Origin: Symsagittifera roscoffensis
Lineage: Eukaryota > Xenacoelomorpha > Acoela > Convolutidae
DNA length: 64,000 nucleotides
Direction of reading: 5' to 3'
Assembly (NCBI RefSeq): GCF_963678635.1
Contig: NC_087069.1
Location: forward strand, 6,305,472 to 6,369,471
Part shown: positions 41,306 to 49,524 of the stretch, in pieces
How positions within the stretch are numbered: the first letter of the stretch is position 1
Layout: every line of letters begins with the position of its first letter
Notes under the pieces: generated by a model
The model's database searches: none
Told to the model about the DNA's origin: nothing
Seen by the model: the letters and a program-made list of their open reading frames with translations, nothing else
Made by a program: the position numbers and the translations under genes

Positions 41306-42784
41306 CCACCAACAAATAAAAAGAAAATCCAAGAATTCCTTGGAATGTTAAACTTTTTAAGCAAATATGTTTATAAAATGCAATTATATCTACGACCATT
41401 CTATAATATACTTAGACAACCAAATAATTTTGATTGGAATACAGAACATCAAGCACGATTTGAAGAAATTAAAAAACTTCTAACTGAACAAATTTCAAAC
41501 ACAATTCCAGATTCAAATCAACCATTTTATGCAATGTGCGATGCTTCGAACTTTGGCATCGGCGCAGCATTATTACAATCACATAATAGCACAAATAAAA
41601 TGAACCTCATATCAGCAAATTCTCGATTATTCACTCAAGCAGAGCTACGACTCTCAACTCTAATGAGAGAATGTACAGCCATAATATATACACTAACAGA
41701 ATATGAATTTCTGATACTTGGATCAAAACATCCCAAAGTTCTATTCACAGACCATAAACCAATCATCTTTCTTTTTACACAAAAGTCTAATCCAAACCAC
41801 CGAGTTTATAGATTTCAACTCATTTTAATGAAATTCCCAAACTTACATATAGTTTGGACCGCAGGAAAAAATCTTGCATTACCAGACACCTTAAGTCGAA
41901 ATACGCCACCTGAATTACTTACACGTAAAACCACAGTTGAAATACCCAAAAACATAAAATTCTACCTTGCAGAAAATGAAACATCACCCCGATTGGAATT
42001 CAAATATGCAGTAAAAACTGACGTTGAACAATCACAAATAAATAATTTACAACATTTCCCACTTTATTTAGATTGTCAAAATAATCACTATGAAGTTGAT
42101 CTACTTGGAACATCAACTTTTAAACCAATCCCATATTCACAATGGATAAAAAATAACACCCAACAAAAAAGAATAAAACAACACCCGCCTAAAAAAGACC
42201 ATTTTCCACTAATTGAAAAAGAAAATTTAACTGATAAAATAAACTTATCAGGACCACAAACAAACGATTCAAAATACACAATAAATCAAGTTTTTGACCT
42301 CCATGACCCACTTGACACAATACCCTTATCTAAATTAGAAATTGAAAACATTTTTCTCCCCCCAACAGAAACAATTACAATTTCAACACTGAAACAATAT
42401 CAAAACCTTGACCCAGTAATTCGACAACTGAAATCATGGCACAAATATAAAACTAAACCTATCAAAGCAGATTCAACTATTCTAGGAAACAAAACACTCC
42501 TCCGATATTTTCGAAAATTCAATAATACAACAATTAACGAAAACACAGACCTTCTAGAATACAAACTAAATGAATCTACAGTTCCCTGTCTCCCTTTAAG
42601 TATGATTCTTATAGCTTTTAATATTTCACATACACAAAATATTAAAGGACACTCTGGATCAGAAAAAACATATTCAAATTTTGTACAAAACTTTTATTTC
42701 CCAAACGCACCAATTTGGATAAAAGTACTATGCAATGACTGCATAGTATGTCAACTAAATAAACCTTACCCAAATCAAAAATAA
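41306..42784 (+). CDS. pol: Element 2 RNase H and integrase zinc-binding region
   Basis: Continues pol in the same frame after the TAA at 41303. The first ATG is at 41345 (MLNFLSKYVYKM). RNase H is shown by YAMCDASNFGIGAALLQ, STLMRECTAIIY, LFTDHKPIIFLF and WTAGKNLALPDTLSRN, with the acidic catalytic residues present. The HHCC-type integrase zinc site follows near the end (HTQNIKGHSG, CNDCIVCQ). The frame ends at TAA 42782-42784 and again remains open in the same frame afterwards. Either the stops inactivate this copy or the proteins are made by read-through. Confidence 0.88.
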   Translation, partial: PPTNKKKIQEFLGMLNFLSKYVYKMQLYLRPFYNILRQPNNFDWNTEHQARFEEIKKLLTEQISNTIPDSNQPFYAMCDASNFGIGAALLQSHNSTNKMNLISANSRLFTQAELRLSTLMRECTAIIYTLTEYEFLILGSKHPKVLFTDHKPIIFLFTQKSNPNHRVYRFQLILMKFPNLHIVWTAGKNLALPDTLSRNTPPELLTRKTTVEIPKNIKFYLAENETSPRLEFKYAVKTDVEQSQINNLQHFPLYLDCQNNHYEVDLLGTSTFKPIPYSQWIKNNTQQKRIKQHPPKKDHFPLIEKENLTDKINLSGPQTNDSKYTINQVFDLHDPLDTIPLSKLEIENIFLPPTETITISTLKQYQNLDPVIRQLKSWHKYKTKPIKADSTILGNKTLLRYFRKFNNTTINENTDLLEYKLNESTVPCLPLSMILIAFNISHTQNIKGHSGSEKTYSNFVQNFYFPNAPIWIKVLCNDCIVCQLNKPYPNQK

Positions 42785-44125
42785 ATAGCACAAAAACAAG
42801 ATTTTAAAGGACAAAGTTTGTACTTTAATCATCGTATCTCATTTGATACCAAAGGACCAATTTCACCCTCATCCGAAGGAAACTCCTACATTATGGTAAT
42901 TGTTGACGCATTTACACATTATGTAGCACTTAACCCAGTACCACATTGTAACGCTTATTACGCTTACACAACACTCTATGAACACTGGATAGCAAAATTC
43001 GGACTACCAGAAATTTTAGTTACAGACAACGGTACAGAATTCATAAATAATGAAATCATCACACTATGTCATTTATATAACATTAAACACAAACCACGTA
43101 CATCTCACGCACCTTGGACAAACGGCTTAGTCGAAGGTATGAACCGTTCATTACAAGAATATCTCAGATGTATCATCAATGGAAATGATACAAGATATAC
43201 CGAATGGTCAGCAGATGTAAAACTATTTCCCTTAGCATATAATTCACAAATCACGACAACTTTAGGAATGTCACCATATGAAATGGTTTTTAACCAAAAG
43301 CCACGCAAACCAATAATGTTTACGGCAAACTCTCATAAAAACGCACAAGGTTATTGTCAACCAAATAAAGACTCAATTTGTTATAACCTACCATTACATA
43401 CACACGATGAAGATCATTTTCATCACCCACAAATTCTTAAATTAGCCTCCGGTACACACACCGAATGGATTTTAAACAGAGATAAAAAACACAATGAAAT
43501 TTACCAAAAGGTAACAAAAAAGTTGTTACAAAGGCAAAATATTAATGAACAAATAAATTCACGCTTTACACCAGCCTCCGATTTAAAAATGGGAACATTT
43601 GTTTTAATACCCAATTTTAATACTCAAAAAGGAATTTCAAAAAAGTTACAACCCCTTCGTAAAGGACCATACCAAATAATTGCAAAACCCACTGATGTCA
43701 CATATAAAATCACCGACTCAGATAAAAAAGAAATCGTTCAACACCGAAATAACCTATTACCTTATTATCCAAAAGAATACGCACTCCGCGAACTAACTCA
43801 ATTATATTCTTTTACAGGTTTAAAAGTTATTCAAAATGACCCACATACGGACAACATAACAAAGGAACAAAATGATATTCACCTCGGAAATCAAAATACA
43901 AAATCAAACACCACAAAAAACAATACAAAAAATCTCGATCAAAATACATCTCAAAAAGAAAGAAAAAATAGAAAAATGACAGAACAAATAATACCCCAAG
44001 AACAAACCGACAAATCGGAACATAGAGAGTCTTCACGACTTAGAAATCAACCACGTAAAAATTATAAAGTATTCATCCCACAATCTAAAATATTAAAGAA
44101 AGTTGAATTTCAAAAACAACTTTAA
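42785..44125 (+). CDS. pol: Element 2 integrase core and C-terminal region
   Basis: In frame with the RNase H part after the TAA at 42782. Counting from the codon at 42818, the catalytic triad is D10 (SFDTKG), D70 (VTDNGTEF) and E106 (GLVEGMN), a D,D(35)E spacing, so the core is complete. The C-terminal part has a GPY/F-like module (RKGPYQIIAKPTDVTYKI), then a Lys/Asn/Gln-rich tail. Unlike element 1, no catalytic residue is missing. Confidence 0.9.
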   Translation: MAQKQDFKGQSLYFNHRISFDTKGPISPSSEGNSYIMVIVDAFTHYVALNPVPHCNAYYAYTTLYEHWIAKFGLPEILVTDNGTEFINNEIITLCHLYNIKHKPRTSHAPWTNGLVEGMNRSLQEYLRCIINGNDTRYTEWSADVKLFPLAYNSQITTTLGMSPYEMVFNQKPRKPIMFTANSHKNAQGYCQPNKDSICYNLPLHTHDEDHFHHPQILKLASGTHTEWILNRDKKHNEIYQKVTKKLLQRQNINEQINSRFTPASDLKMGTFVLIPNFNTQKGISKKLQPLRKGPYQIIAKPTDVTYKITDSDKKEIVQHRNNLLPYYPKEYALRELTQLYSFTGLKVIQNDPHTDNITKEQNDIHLGNQNTKSNTTKNNTKNLDQNTSQKERKNRKMTEQIIPQEQTDKSEHRESSRLRNQPRKNYKVFIPQSKILKKVEFQKQL

Positions 44126-44488
44126 TTCTACATTTAATAATCTTTGCACCTCTGAGACATTTTACACTTGCATTTTTCAAGATAACATGCTGACAAACAC
44201 GCAGCGATTCTAGTTCAAAATTAGCCAATAGGATTCATCCAATCCGTCACCTTCTATAACTTTAACACAAACCAACTAGACGAAAAATATTAAACTCCAG
44301 GCATATCTATAACTATAACTCTACGACCTCCAGGTCAAAAATAAGCAAACCACTCCAACTTGACAACTAAAATAAATATCACCATAATATCATAACCCTC
44401 CCTTATCTAATAAACCAAAGATCAACAATATTTCCCCAACTCAGCCCTCAAATACCCCCCAAAACAAATATGTTAAATTAGCCTAAAG
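44126..44488 (+). other. Element 2 spacer after pol
   Basis: 363 A-rich bases without a supported ORF. It contains the sequence TTAGCCTAAAGTA just before the tandem duplication, where it recurs. Splice acceptors for the downstream ORFs could lie here. Confidence 0.45.
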
Positions 44489-44719
44489 TAAAAGAACGAC
44501 CATTTTATTTAGCCTAAAGTATAAAAATCTCAAAAATACCCCAGATCATTTGACAAATGAAAATAAAGACAAAGAAGACCTCCCGATCACCATAAAAATT
44601 GCCCCCAACAATTTTTTACAAAACTCAACCCACTTGTCAAAAAGCTAATAAATAATCCGACCACACTTGAAAATTGCCCCAAACAACAAAAAATATTCGA
44701 TCACGAAGCCATTTCTTAA

Positions 44720-44935
44720 ATGCTCTTCTATCAAACAGTCACTAAAATTATCACAAACCTCAAACAATTTTTTACGATACTTGAAACTTTCATAATATTT
44801 CTTTTTGATATCCTTGAATCTTTTCTAATACTCTTAATCATTTTTTGTAATATTTTTTTAATTTTCTACACTATATTCGAACTATTTCTCCAACTTTCAA
44901 AAACCCTTGATTATATCCACAGGTACGATTTATAA
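44720..44935 (+). CDS. Small hydrophobic ORF A, copy 1
   Basis: 71 residues. About residues 15-60 are almost wholly Ile, Leu and Phe (ETFIIFLFDILESFLILLII, then CNIFLIFYTIFELFL), enough for one long or two short membrane helices. The T-rich codons contrast with the A-rich surroundings. A CAG|GTACGA donor-like sequence lies near its end (44920-44928). Its stop is 11 bases before ORF B. A viroporin-like or leader role is a guess. No family recognised. Confidence 0.45.
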   Translation: MLFYQTVTKIITNLKQFFTILETFIIFLFDILESFLILLIIFCNIFLIFYTIFELFLQLSKTLDYIHRYDL

Positions 44936-44946
44936 AACTTGTCTAA

Positions 44947-45123
44947 ATGATACGAACTATTTTCAGTAGAACTGATATTTTTCTACTATTTGTAAATTTC
45001 ATAACATTTCTATCATCCCTCATTTTGACCATATGCAAATGTATAAAGAAAGCAATCATCACATTCGCTCTAGCAACAATCCTCCTAATTCTTTTCTTAG
45101 AAGAATACTATAATAAACATTAA
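44947..45123 (+). CDS. Small hydrophobic ORF B, copy 1
   Basis: 58 residues with two hydrophobic segments: IFLLFVNFITFLSSLILTIC, and IITFALATILLILFL. Between them is a basic loop (KCIKK), giving a hairpin membrane topology. It follows ORF A by 11 bases. No family recognised. Confidence 0.45.
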   Translation: MIRTIFSRTDIFLLFVNFITFLSSLILTICKCIKKAIITFALATILLILFLEEYYNKH

Positions 45124-45363
45124 CTTTTTCACTAAAAGAACGACCATTTTATTTAGCCTAAAGTATAAAAATCTCAAAAATACCCCAGATCATTTGACAA
45201 ATGAAAATAAAGACAAAGAAGACCTCCCGATCACCATAAAAATTGCCCCCAACAATTTTTTACAAAACTCAACCCACTTGTCAAAACGCTAATAAATAAT
45301 CCGACCACACTTGAAAATTGCCCCAAACAACAAAAAATATTCGATCACGAAGCCATTTCTTAA

Positions 45364-45579
45364 ATGCTCTTCTATCAAACAGTCACTAAAATTATCACAA
45401 ACCTCAAACAATTTTTTACGATACTTGAAACTTTCATAATATTTCTTTTTGATATCCTTGAATCTTTTCTAATACTCTTAATCATTTTTTGTAATATTTT
45501 TTTAATTTTCTACACTATATTCGAACTATTTCTCCAACTTTCAAAAACCCTTGATTATATCCACAGGTACGATTTATAA
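45364..45579 (+). CDS. Small hydrophobic ORF A, copy 2
   Basis: Identical in protein sequence to the copy at 44720-44935. Both copies kept intact frames, although at this level of identity that is weak evidence of selection. Confidence 0.45.
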   Translation: MLFYQTVTKIITNLKQFFTILETFIIFLFDILESFLILLIIFCNIFLIFYTIFELFLQLSKTLDYIHRYDL

Positions 45580-45590
45580 AACTTGTCTAA

Positions 45591-45767
45591 ATGATACGAA
45601 CTATTTTCAGTAGAACTGATATTTTTCTACTATTTGTAAATTTCATAACATTTCTATCATCCCTCATTTTGACCATATGCAAATGTATAAAGAAAGCAAT
45701 CATCACATTCGCTCTAGCAACAATCCTCCTAATTCTTTTCTTAGAAGAATACTATAATAAACATTAA
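45591..45767 (+). CDS. Small hydrophobic ORF B, copy 2
   Basis: Identical to the copy at 44947-45123. It ends 21 bases before the open frame of the ATG-less ORF. Confidence 0.45.
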   Translation: MIRTIFSRTDIFLLFVNFITFLSSLILTICKCIKKAIITFALATILLILFLEEYYNKH

Positions 45768-45787
45768 CTTTTTCACTAAAAGAATAG

Positions 45788-46921
45788 ACCAAAAAGCTAT
45801 CAAAAATTGCTACCCAAAAGTCACAAAGTCAGTCTTCACCGACATCATCCCAAGACAACCCAACAACACCTTCAATTACCCATAATCCTCAAACATCTAC
45901 ACGAATTTCCTTTCAAGATAACCCATACACTTTTGAAGAACGACACGCTCGTTTATCAGAACCACTAGAACCAGTTCAACGACAAGCACCTCTAAGCGAA
46001 CCAACATATAACTTATACCCAACACTACCACAAGAATTAAGTAGAATAAGAAATCCTAGTCAAAACCAAAATACAGTCGAAATAAATAGACAAATTATAC
46101 ATCCTCGACGAAACAGAAATTTTCAAACTCCCCGAGTTCATTTTGACATACCCCAATCCCCATCACAAAACACTCCAGAAAACCCCATTGGTATATTACC
46201 GGAAACCCCTACGCTTCTTTCACAACGTAGCACCTCAAGCCTACCATCAGATTACTTAGGTTCAACACCAACATCTGAACAAATACGTGAAAATCCCTTT
46301 AACCCCCCAAACCAGGCCTCACGACTACCATATTGGACAACACATTCATTTACACAAGGTGAATTAAATTTAGTCAATGATCCAATAGATATTTCTACGG
46401 ATACAACAACATCCTCATCACTACCAGAAACATTATCACTACCATCAACACCATCAATAAGCCAGATTTCACCACCACCTTTTAACTTAAATTTTCCAAA
46501 TAATCTCGACGCCAGATATCGAGAACAATCATCAACAAATATCCCTTTAAGACTAGATTGGAATACATTTACAGCCCCTCCACCATTATTTGGACAACAT
46601 CTAGAAAGTAATCGCCTTCACAACTGGGCACTTAATAGATTACAATACCGACAAGACATTCACGACGATATCCGTGATCACAATATCCAAATACTCCAAC
46701 AAAACAGTTTACAATTAAAGTTTGAAATCACAGTTAAATTAAACAACATTACTCAACATCCCTACCCATTAAACCCACCAAACATAACAGCTCAATCACT
46801 ACCACCACCATTTATAACCACTGAAGTAATATATAAATACGACAGATATACCAAAAAGACAATTGGTTACATCACATTTTATAACCCATACTCAGGATTA
46901 TCATACACATGTATATTCTAA
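45788..46921 (+). CDS. Element 2 ORF X: 377-aa open frame without ATG
   Basis: Open from just after TAG 45785-45787 to TAA 46919-46921, with no in-frame ATG that I could find. Composition is coding-like: a Pro/Ser/Thr/Gln-rich N-terminal two thirds (QSQSSPTSSQDNPTTPS, then SSLPETLSLPSTPSISQISP) and a more folded C-terminal part (LDWNTFTAPPPLFGQHLE, LNRLQYRQDIHDDIRDHN, ending GYITFYNPYSGLSYTCIF). It overlaps the env ATG by 13 bases. Without ATG it must be the downstream exon of a spliced mRNA or start at a non-AUG codon. CTTTTTCACTAAAAGAATAG just before it could be an acceptor. No family recognised. Its C-terminal motif resembles one in the 602-aa ORF. Confidence 0.65.
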   Translation, partial: TKKLSKIATQKSQSQSSPTSSQDNPTTPSITHNPQTSTRISFQDNPYTFEERHARLSEPLEPVQRQAPLSEPTYNLYPTLPQELSRIRNPSQNQNTVEINRQIIHPRRNRNFQTPRVHFDIPQSPSQNTPENPIGILPETPTLLSQRSTSSLPSDYLGSTPTSEQIRENPFNPPNQASRLPYWTTHSFTQGELNLVNDPIDISTDTTTSSSLPETLSLPSTPSISQISPPPFNLNFPNNLDARYREQSSTNIPLRLDWNTFTAPPPLFGQHLESNRLHNWALNRLQYRQDIHDDIRDHNIQILQQNSLQLKFEITVKLNNITQHPYPLNPPNITAQSLPPPFITTEVIYKYDRYTKKTIGYITFYNPYSGLSYTCIF

Positions 46922-49524
46922 AATTTTTAATTTTTCTCCAACTCCTTTTTCTAGTAATCTCAAATCAAAACATAAACCCTTCTCCCCGCACAGGACCCCA
47001 AGATTTATTAGTAACACATTACGATTGTGAAGAAAACGAACAAAAAACACTACACAAGTATGCAATAAATCAAGTATCACAGTGCGAAACAGAACCCCAA
47101 GCCATAGAAACTACAAATGTAATAGCAACACTTTATTCAAAAGCCCGAGCAACTACAGTTATAGGATATAAATTCACAGCAACATTTTCTGAAAAGAAAG
47201 TACATTGTTCACAAGTCTCAAACGGAAATAAAAACCGACTTGACCATGAATCATTCTACCAGAGTAATATAGAACGACTTTTACATCTCAATCCCGAAGA
47301 TTGTAAAAACGAGTTACTCCGACTAAACATCAAAAAAAATAAAAACACAGATAGAAATTTAGTATATTTCCAAGTTTTTTCAGATTCTGTACATCAAGCA
47401 GAACTTGAAAGATATCAAGGACATATAAAATTAGATGAAAAATACCCATACAACGGCGCACACGGACGATTAACCTATGACATGCACGATAAACACTGGA
47501 TACCACACATTGGTATAAATGACCCATCAAACTGCAAAGCAGACACAAAAAATAAAGGATACCAAGAAATAATGTTTTTCGATTGGAAAATACAACTCGA
47601 AAAAATACAACTCACACGAGATTTATCAGACAACACAATGATTTATCAAGGAATTAGATTACCTTGTAAAAACGACCAAGGTTATTGCGACCCTACAACC
47701 AGAACACAAGCAACAATTGTTTGGTTCCCCGAAGACACATGTACAACATTTCAAGTAGCAAAAATACACGCTCGTATGATAAAATTTCACGAAAAATATT
47801 TTATACAATCAATACCATATGAACAAGTAAATCCATTACGAAAAATAAGTTCTAATTTTCGAAACATTCATAATATAGAAAATAAATTAACACGTTTTCA
47901 AATATATCAAGAAACAGAACTTGCATGTAAATACAGAATCCCACTTCACAAAACACAATACTCTGAAATATTAGTTGAATACGAAAATGGATTCGACATG
48001 ACCACTGGAAAAATAAAAGTCGACCCATACGCCACAAGTCATCCCCTAAACGAAGGAACATCATATATATCAGTTAATTTTCAAAAGAATACAGGTCAAC
48101 CTGGTGGACATTTAAAGCCCCAAAACGATCAAAGCACACGTTTACAAGAACTATCACTAATGAATAGTACATATTTTGGTAATATCCACTATGATATTCA
48201 CTTAGATATGAAACTAGTTTACACGATTAGCCGAATTTTTCAAGAAATGTCACTCTCCGAATTAGAAACATTACACCAACTATGCGAATTAGAAAGAACA
48301 CAAATATTACAATCACTTGCACTAGCAGTATTAAAAATACCCTACGCAGGATATTTACTATCAGGAAATAGATCAAATTTTTTAGACTATGAAGGAAACA
48401 TCTTATGGTTTTATACTTGTACTAAAAAAGTATCACCACTATACGTTTTTGAAGATAAACGATGCTATAAAAGAATCCCTATCTTTTATAAGAATAAAGT
48501 ACATTTCGTTGACACACTTTCACGAAGAACCTATTTCTGGGATACCGCAGTTCCATGTGGATCAGAAAATAGCCACAACGTAGTACAACTAAACCCTGAT
48601 GAAGATAAATATTACCTTCTCACCCCATATCCCACATTAATGCAATCACTCAAAAAATTTTCACCAGAAAGCATTCGCGCTATCGCTCGAAACCCAAATA
48701 TAGACTTACAATCAATAGGAATATACTCAAAATCAGATATTCAACATCACATTAGAACACAACAATTCCAGGAATTATTAACACAAATGGACACAATACA
48801 AAGACAATCAATTGACCAAAACTTACGCAAACTTGCCGAAACCGCAGGATTTGCAGACATCTATACGCAAGACTATAGCGGATATTTTAAAGACATTAAA
48901 GATTATATATATCTAAACGGTGAAAAATACCGTCCCCAAGATATATCACCTATCAATATTTTTAGCTTTGTTACACTCAAGAATGAAATTCTTGATTTTA
49001 TAGGATGGCCCTACTACATCTTAGAAAAACTGACTATTTTATACGCAATGTTTAACTTTATTGGATTTCTTTTTTCACTCTTAAAAGGAATCTATAACAC
49101 ATGTGCTATACACACACAAGTCAATAGACAAGCAAGTGTAGCACGCATACTATTTGCAGGATTTTTTGGAATATTTTCTACATCTATAAACAAAATTCTT
49201 TTAGACGAACAAATAAAAGAATATAACACAAAAATAGCAACAAGACAGAACACATACGACGAAGAACATAACAATGCAGACACAACACCAACAGCACCAC
49301 AGTTACCACCCCTACCACATAACCATCCATTATCCCTAGTCCCACGTAATTTTCGAAATTTAGCCATAACACATAATAATTTTAGACCAACCATATCACA
49401 AAGTCCCATCCAACATATAATGCCACACCACTCACAAGATGAAAATACTTATGAACAAATTATAGAACAACCCCATACCACCGCTTTTCAGTCTCAAAAT
49501 AATAATTTTTTTAGCCCACGATGA
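46909..49524 (+). CDS. env: Element 2 envelope-like glycoprotein
   Basis: 871 residues. The signal peptide is at about 1-18 (KFLIFLQLLFLVIS). A Cys-containing ectodomain of nearly 680 residues follows. Hydrophobic segments lie at about 700-730 and 745-765 (FNFIGFLFSLLKGIYNTC, ILFAGFFGIFSTSI), then a tail of about 105 residues rich in Pro, Asn and His. There is no clear furin site followed by a fusion peptide, so it is not built like Env of element 1. Few N-glycosylation sites were seen. The early YDC-type cysteine strand and overall layout recall glycoproteins of negative-strand RNA viruses (chuvirus-like) captured by other animal LTR elements; this is a hypothesis. It overlaps ORF X by 13 bases and ORF Z by 4 bases. 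Confidence 0.7.
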   Translation: MYILKFLIFLQLLFLVISNQNINPSPRTGPQDLLVTHYDCEENEQKTLHKYAINQVSQCETEPQAIETTNVIATLYSKARATTVIGYKFTATFSEKKVHCSQVSNGNKNRLDHESFYQSNIERLLHLNPEDCKNELLRLNIKKNKNTDRNLVYFQVFSDSVHQAELERYQGHIKLDEKYPYNGAHGRLTYDMHDKHWIPHIGINDPSNCKADTKNKGYQEIMFFDWKIQLEKIQLTRDLSDNTMIYQGIRLPCKNDQGYCDPTTRTQATIVWFPEDTCTTFQVAKIHARMIKFHEKYFIQSIPYEQVNPLRKISSNFRNIHNIENKLTRFQIYQETELACKYRIPLHKTQYSEILVEYENGFDMTTGKIKVDPYATSHPLNEGTSYISVNFQKNTGQPGGHLKPQNDQSTRLQELSLMNSTYFGNIHYDIHLDMKLVYTISRIFQEMSLSELETLHQLCELERTQILQSLALAVLKIPYAGYLLSGNRSNFLDYEGNILWFYTCTKKVSPLYVFEDKRCYKRIPIFYKNKVHFVDTLSRRTYFWDTAVPCGSENSHNVVQLNPDEDKYYLLTPYPTLMQSLKKFSPESIRAIARNPNIDLQSIGIYSKSDIQHHIRTQQFQELLTQMDTIQRQSIDQNLRKLAETAGFADIYTQDYSGYFKDIKDYIYLNGEKYRPQDISPINIFSFVTLKNEILDFIGWPYYILEKLTILYAMFNFIGFLFSLLKGIYNTCAIHTQVNRQASVARILFAGFFGIFSTSINKILLDEQIKEYNTKIATRQNTYDEEHNNADTTPTAPQLPPLPHNHPLSLVPRNFRNLAITHNNFRPTISQSPIQHIMPHHSQDENTYEQIIEQPHTTAFQSQNNNFFSPR

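Larger units (their letters stand above)
44489..45132 (+). repeat. Tandem duplication, unit 1 (644 bp)
   Basis: Repeated immediately at 45133-45776 with an offset of 644. I see one difference (AAAAAGCTAATA in unit 1, AAAACGCTAATA in unit 2). The motif TAAAAGAA is at both unit starts and at the end of unit 2 (45777-45784), so the duplication probably arose through this 8-base homology. Each unit holds two small membrane ORFs. Confidence 0.93.
45133..45776 (+). repeat. Tandem duplication, unit 2 (644 bp)
   Basis: Second copy of 44489-45132; near identity means it is recent. An assembly artefact is possible but less likely, given the single-base difference. Confidence 0.93.

Noticed and set aside
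44720-46921. Splicing of ORF A (donor CAG|GTACGA at 44923 or 45567) directly into ORF X at 45788
   Set aside because: The phases do not fit: the joined frame would leave the ORF X frame. Another donor or acceptor would be needed.
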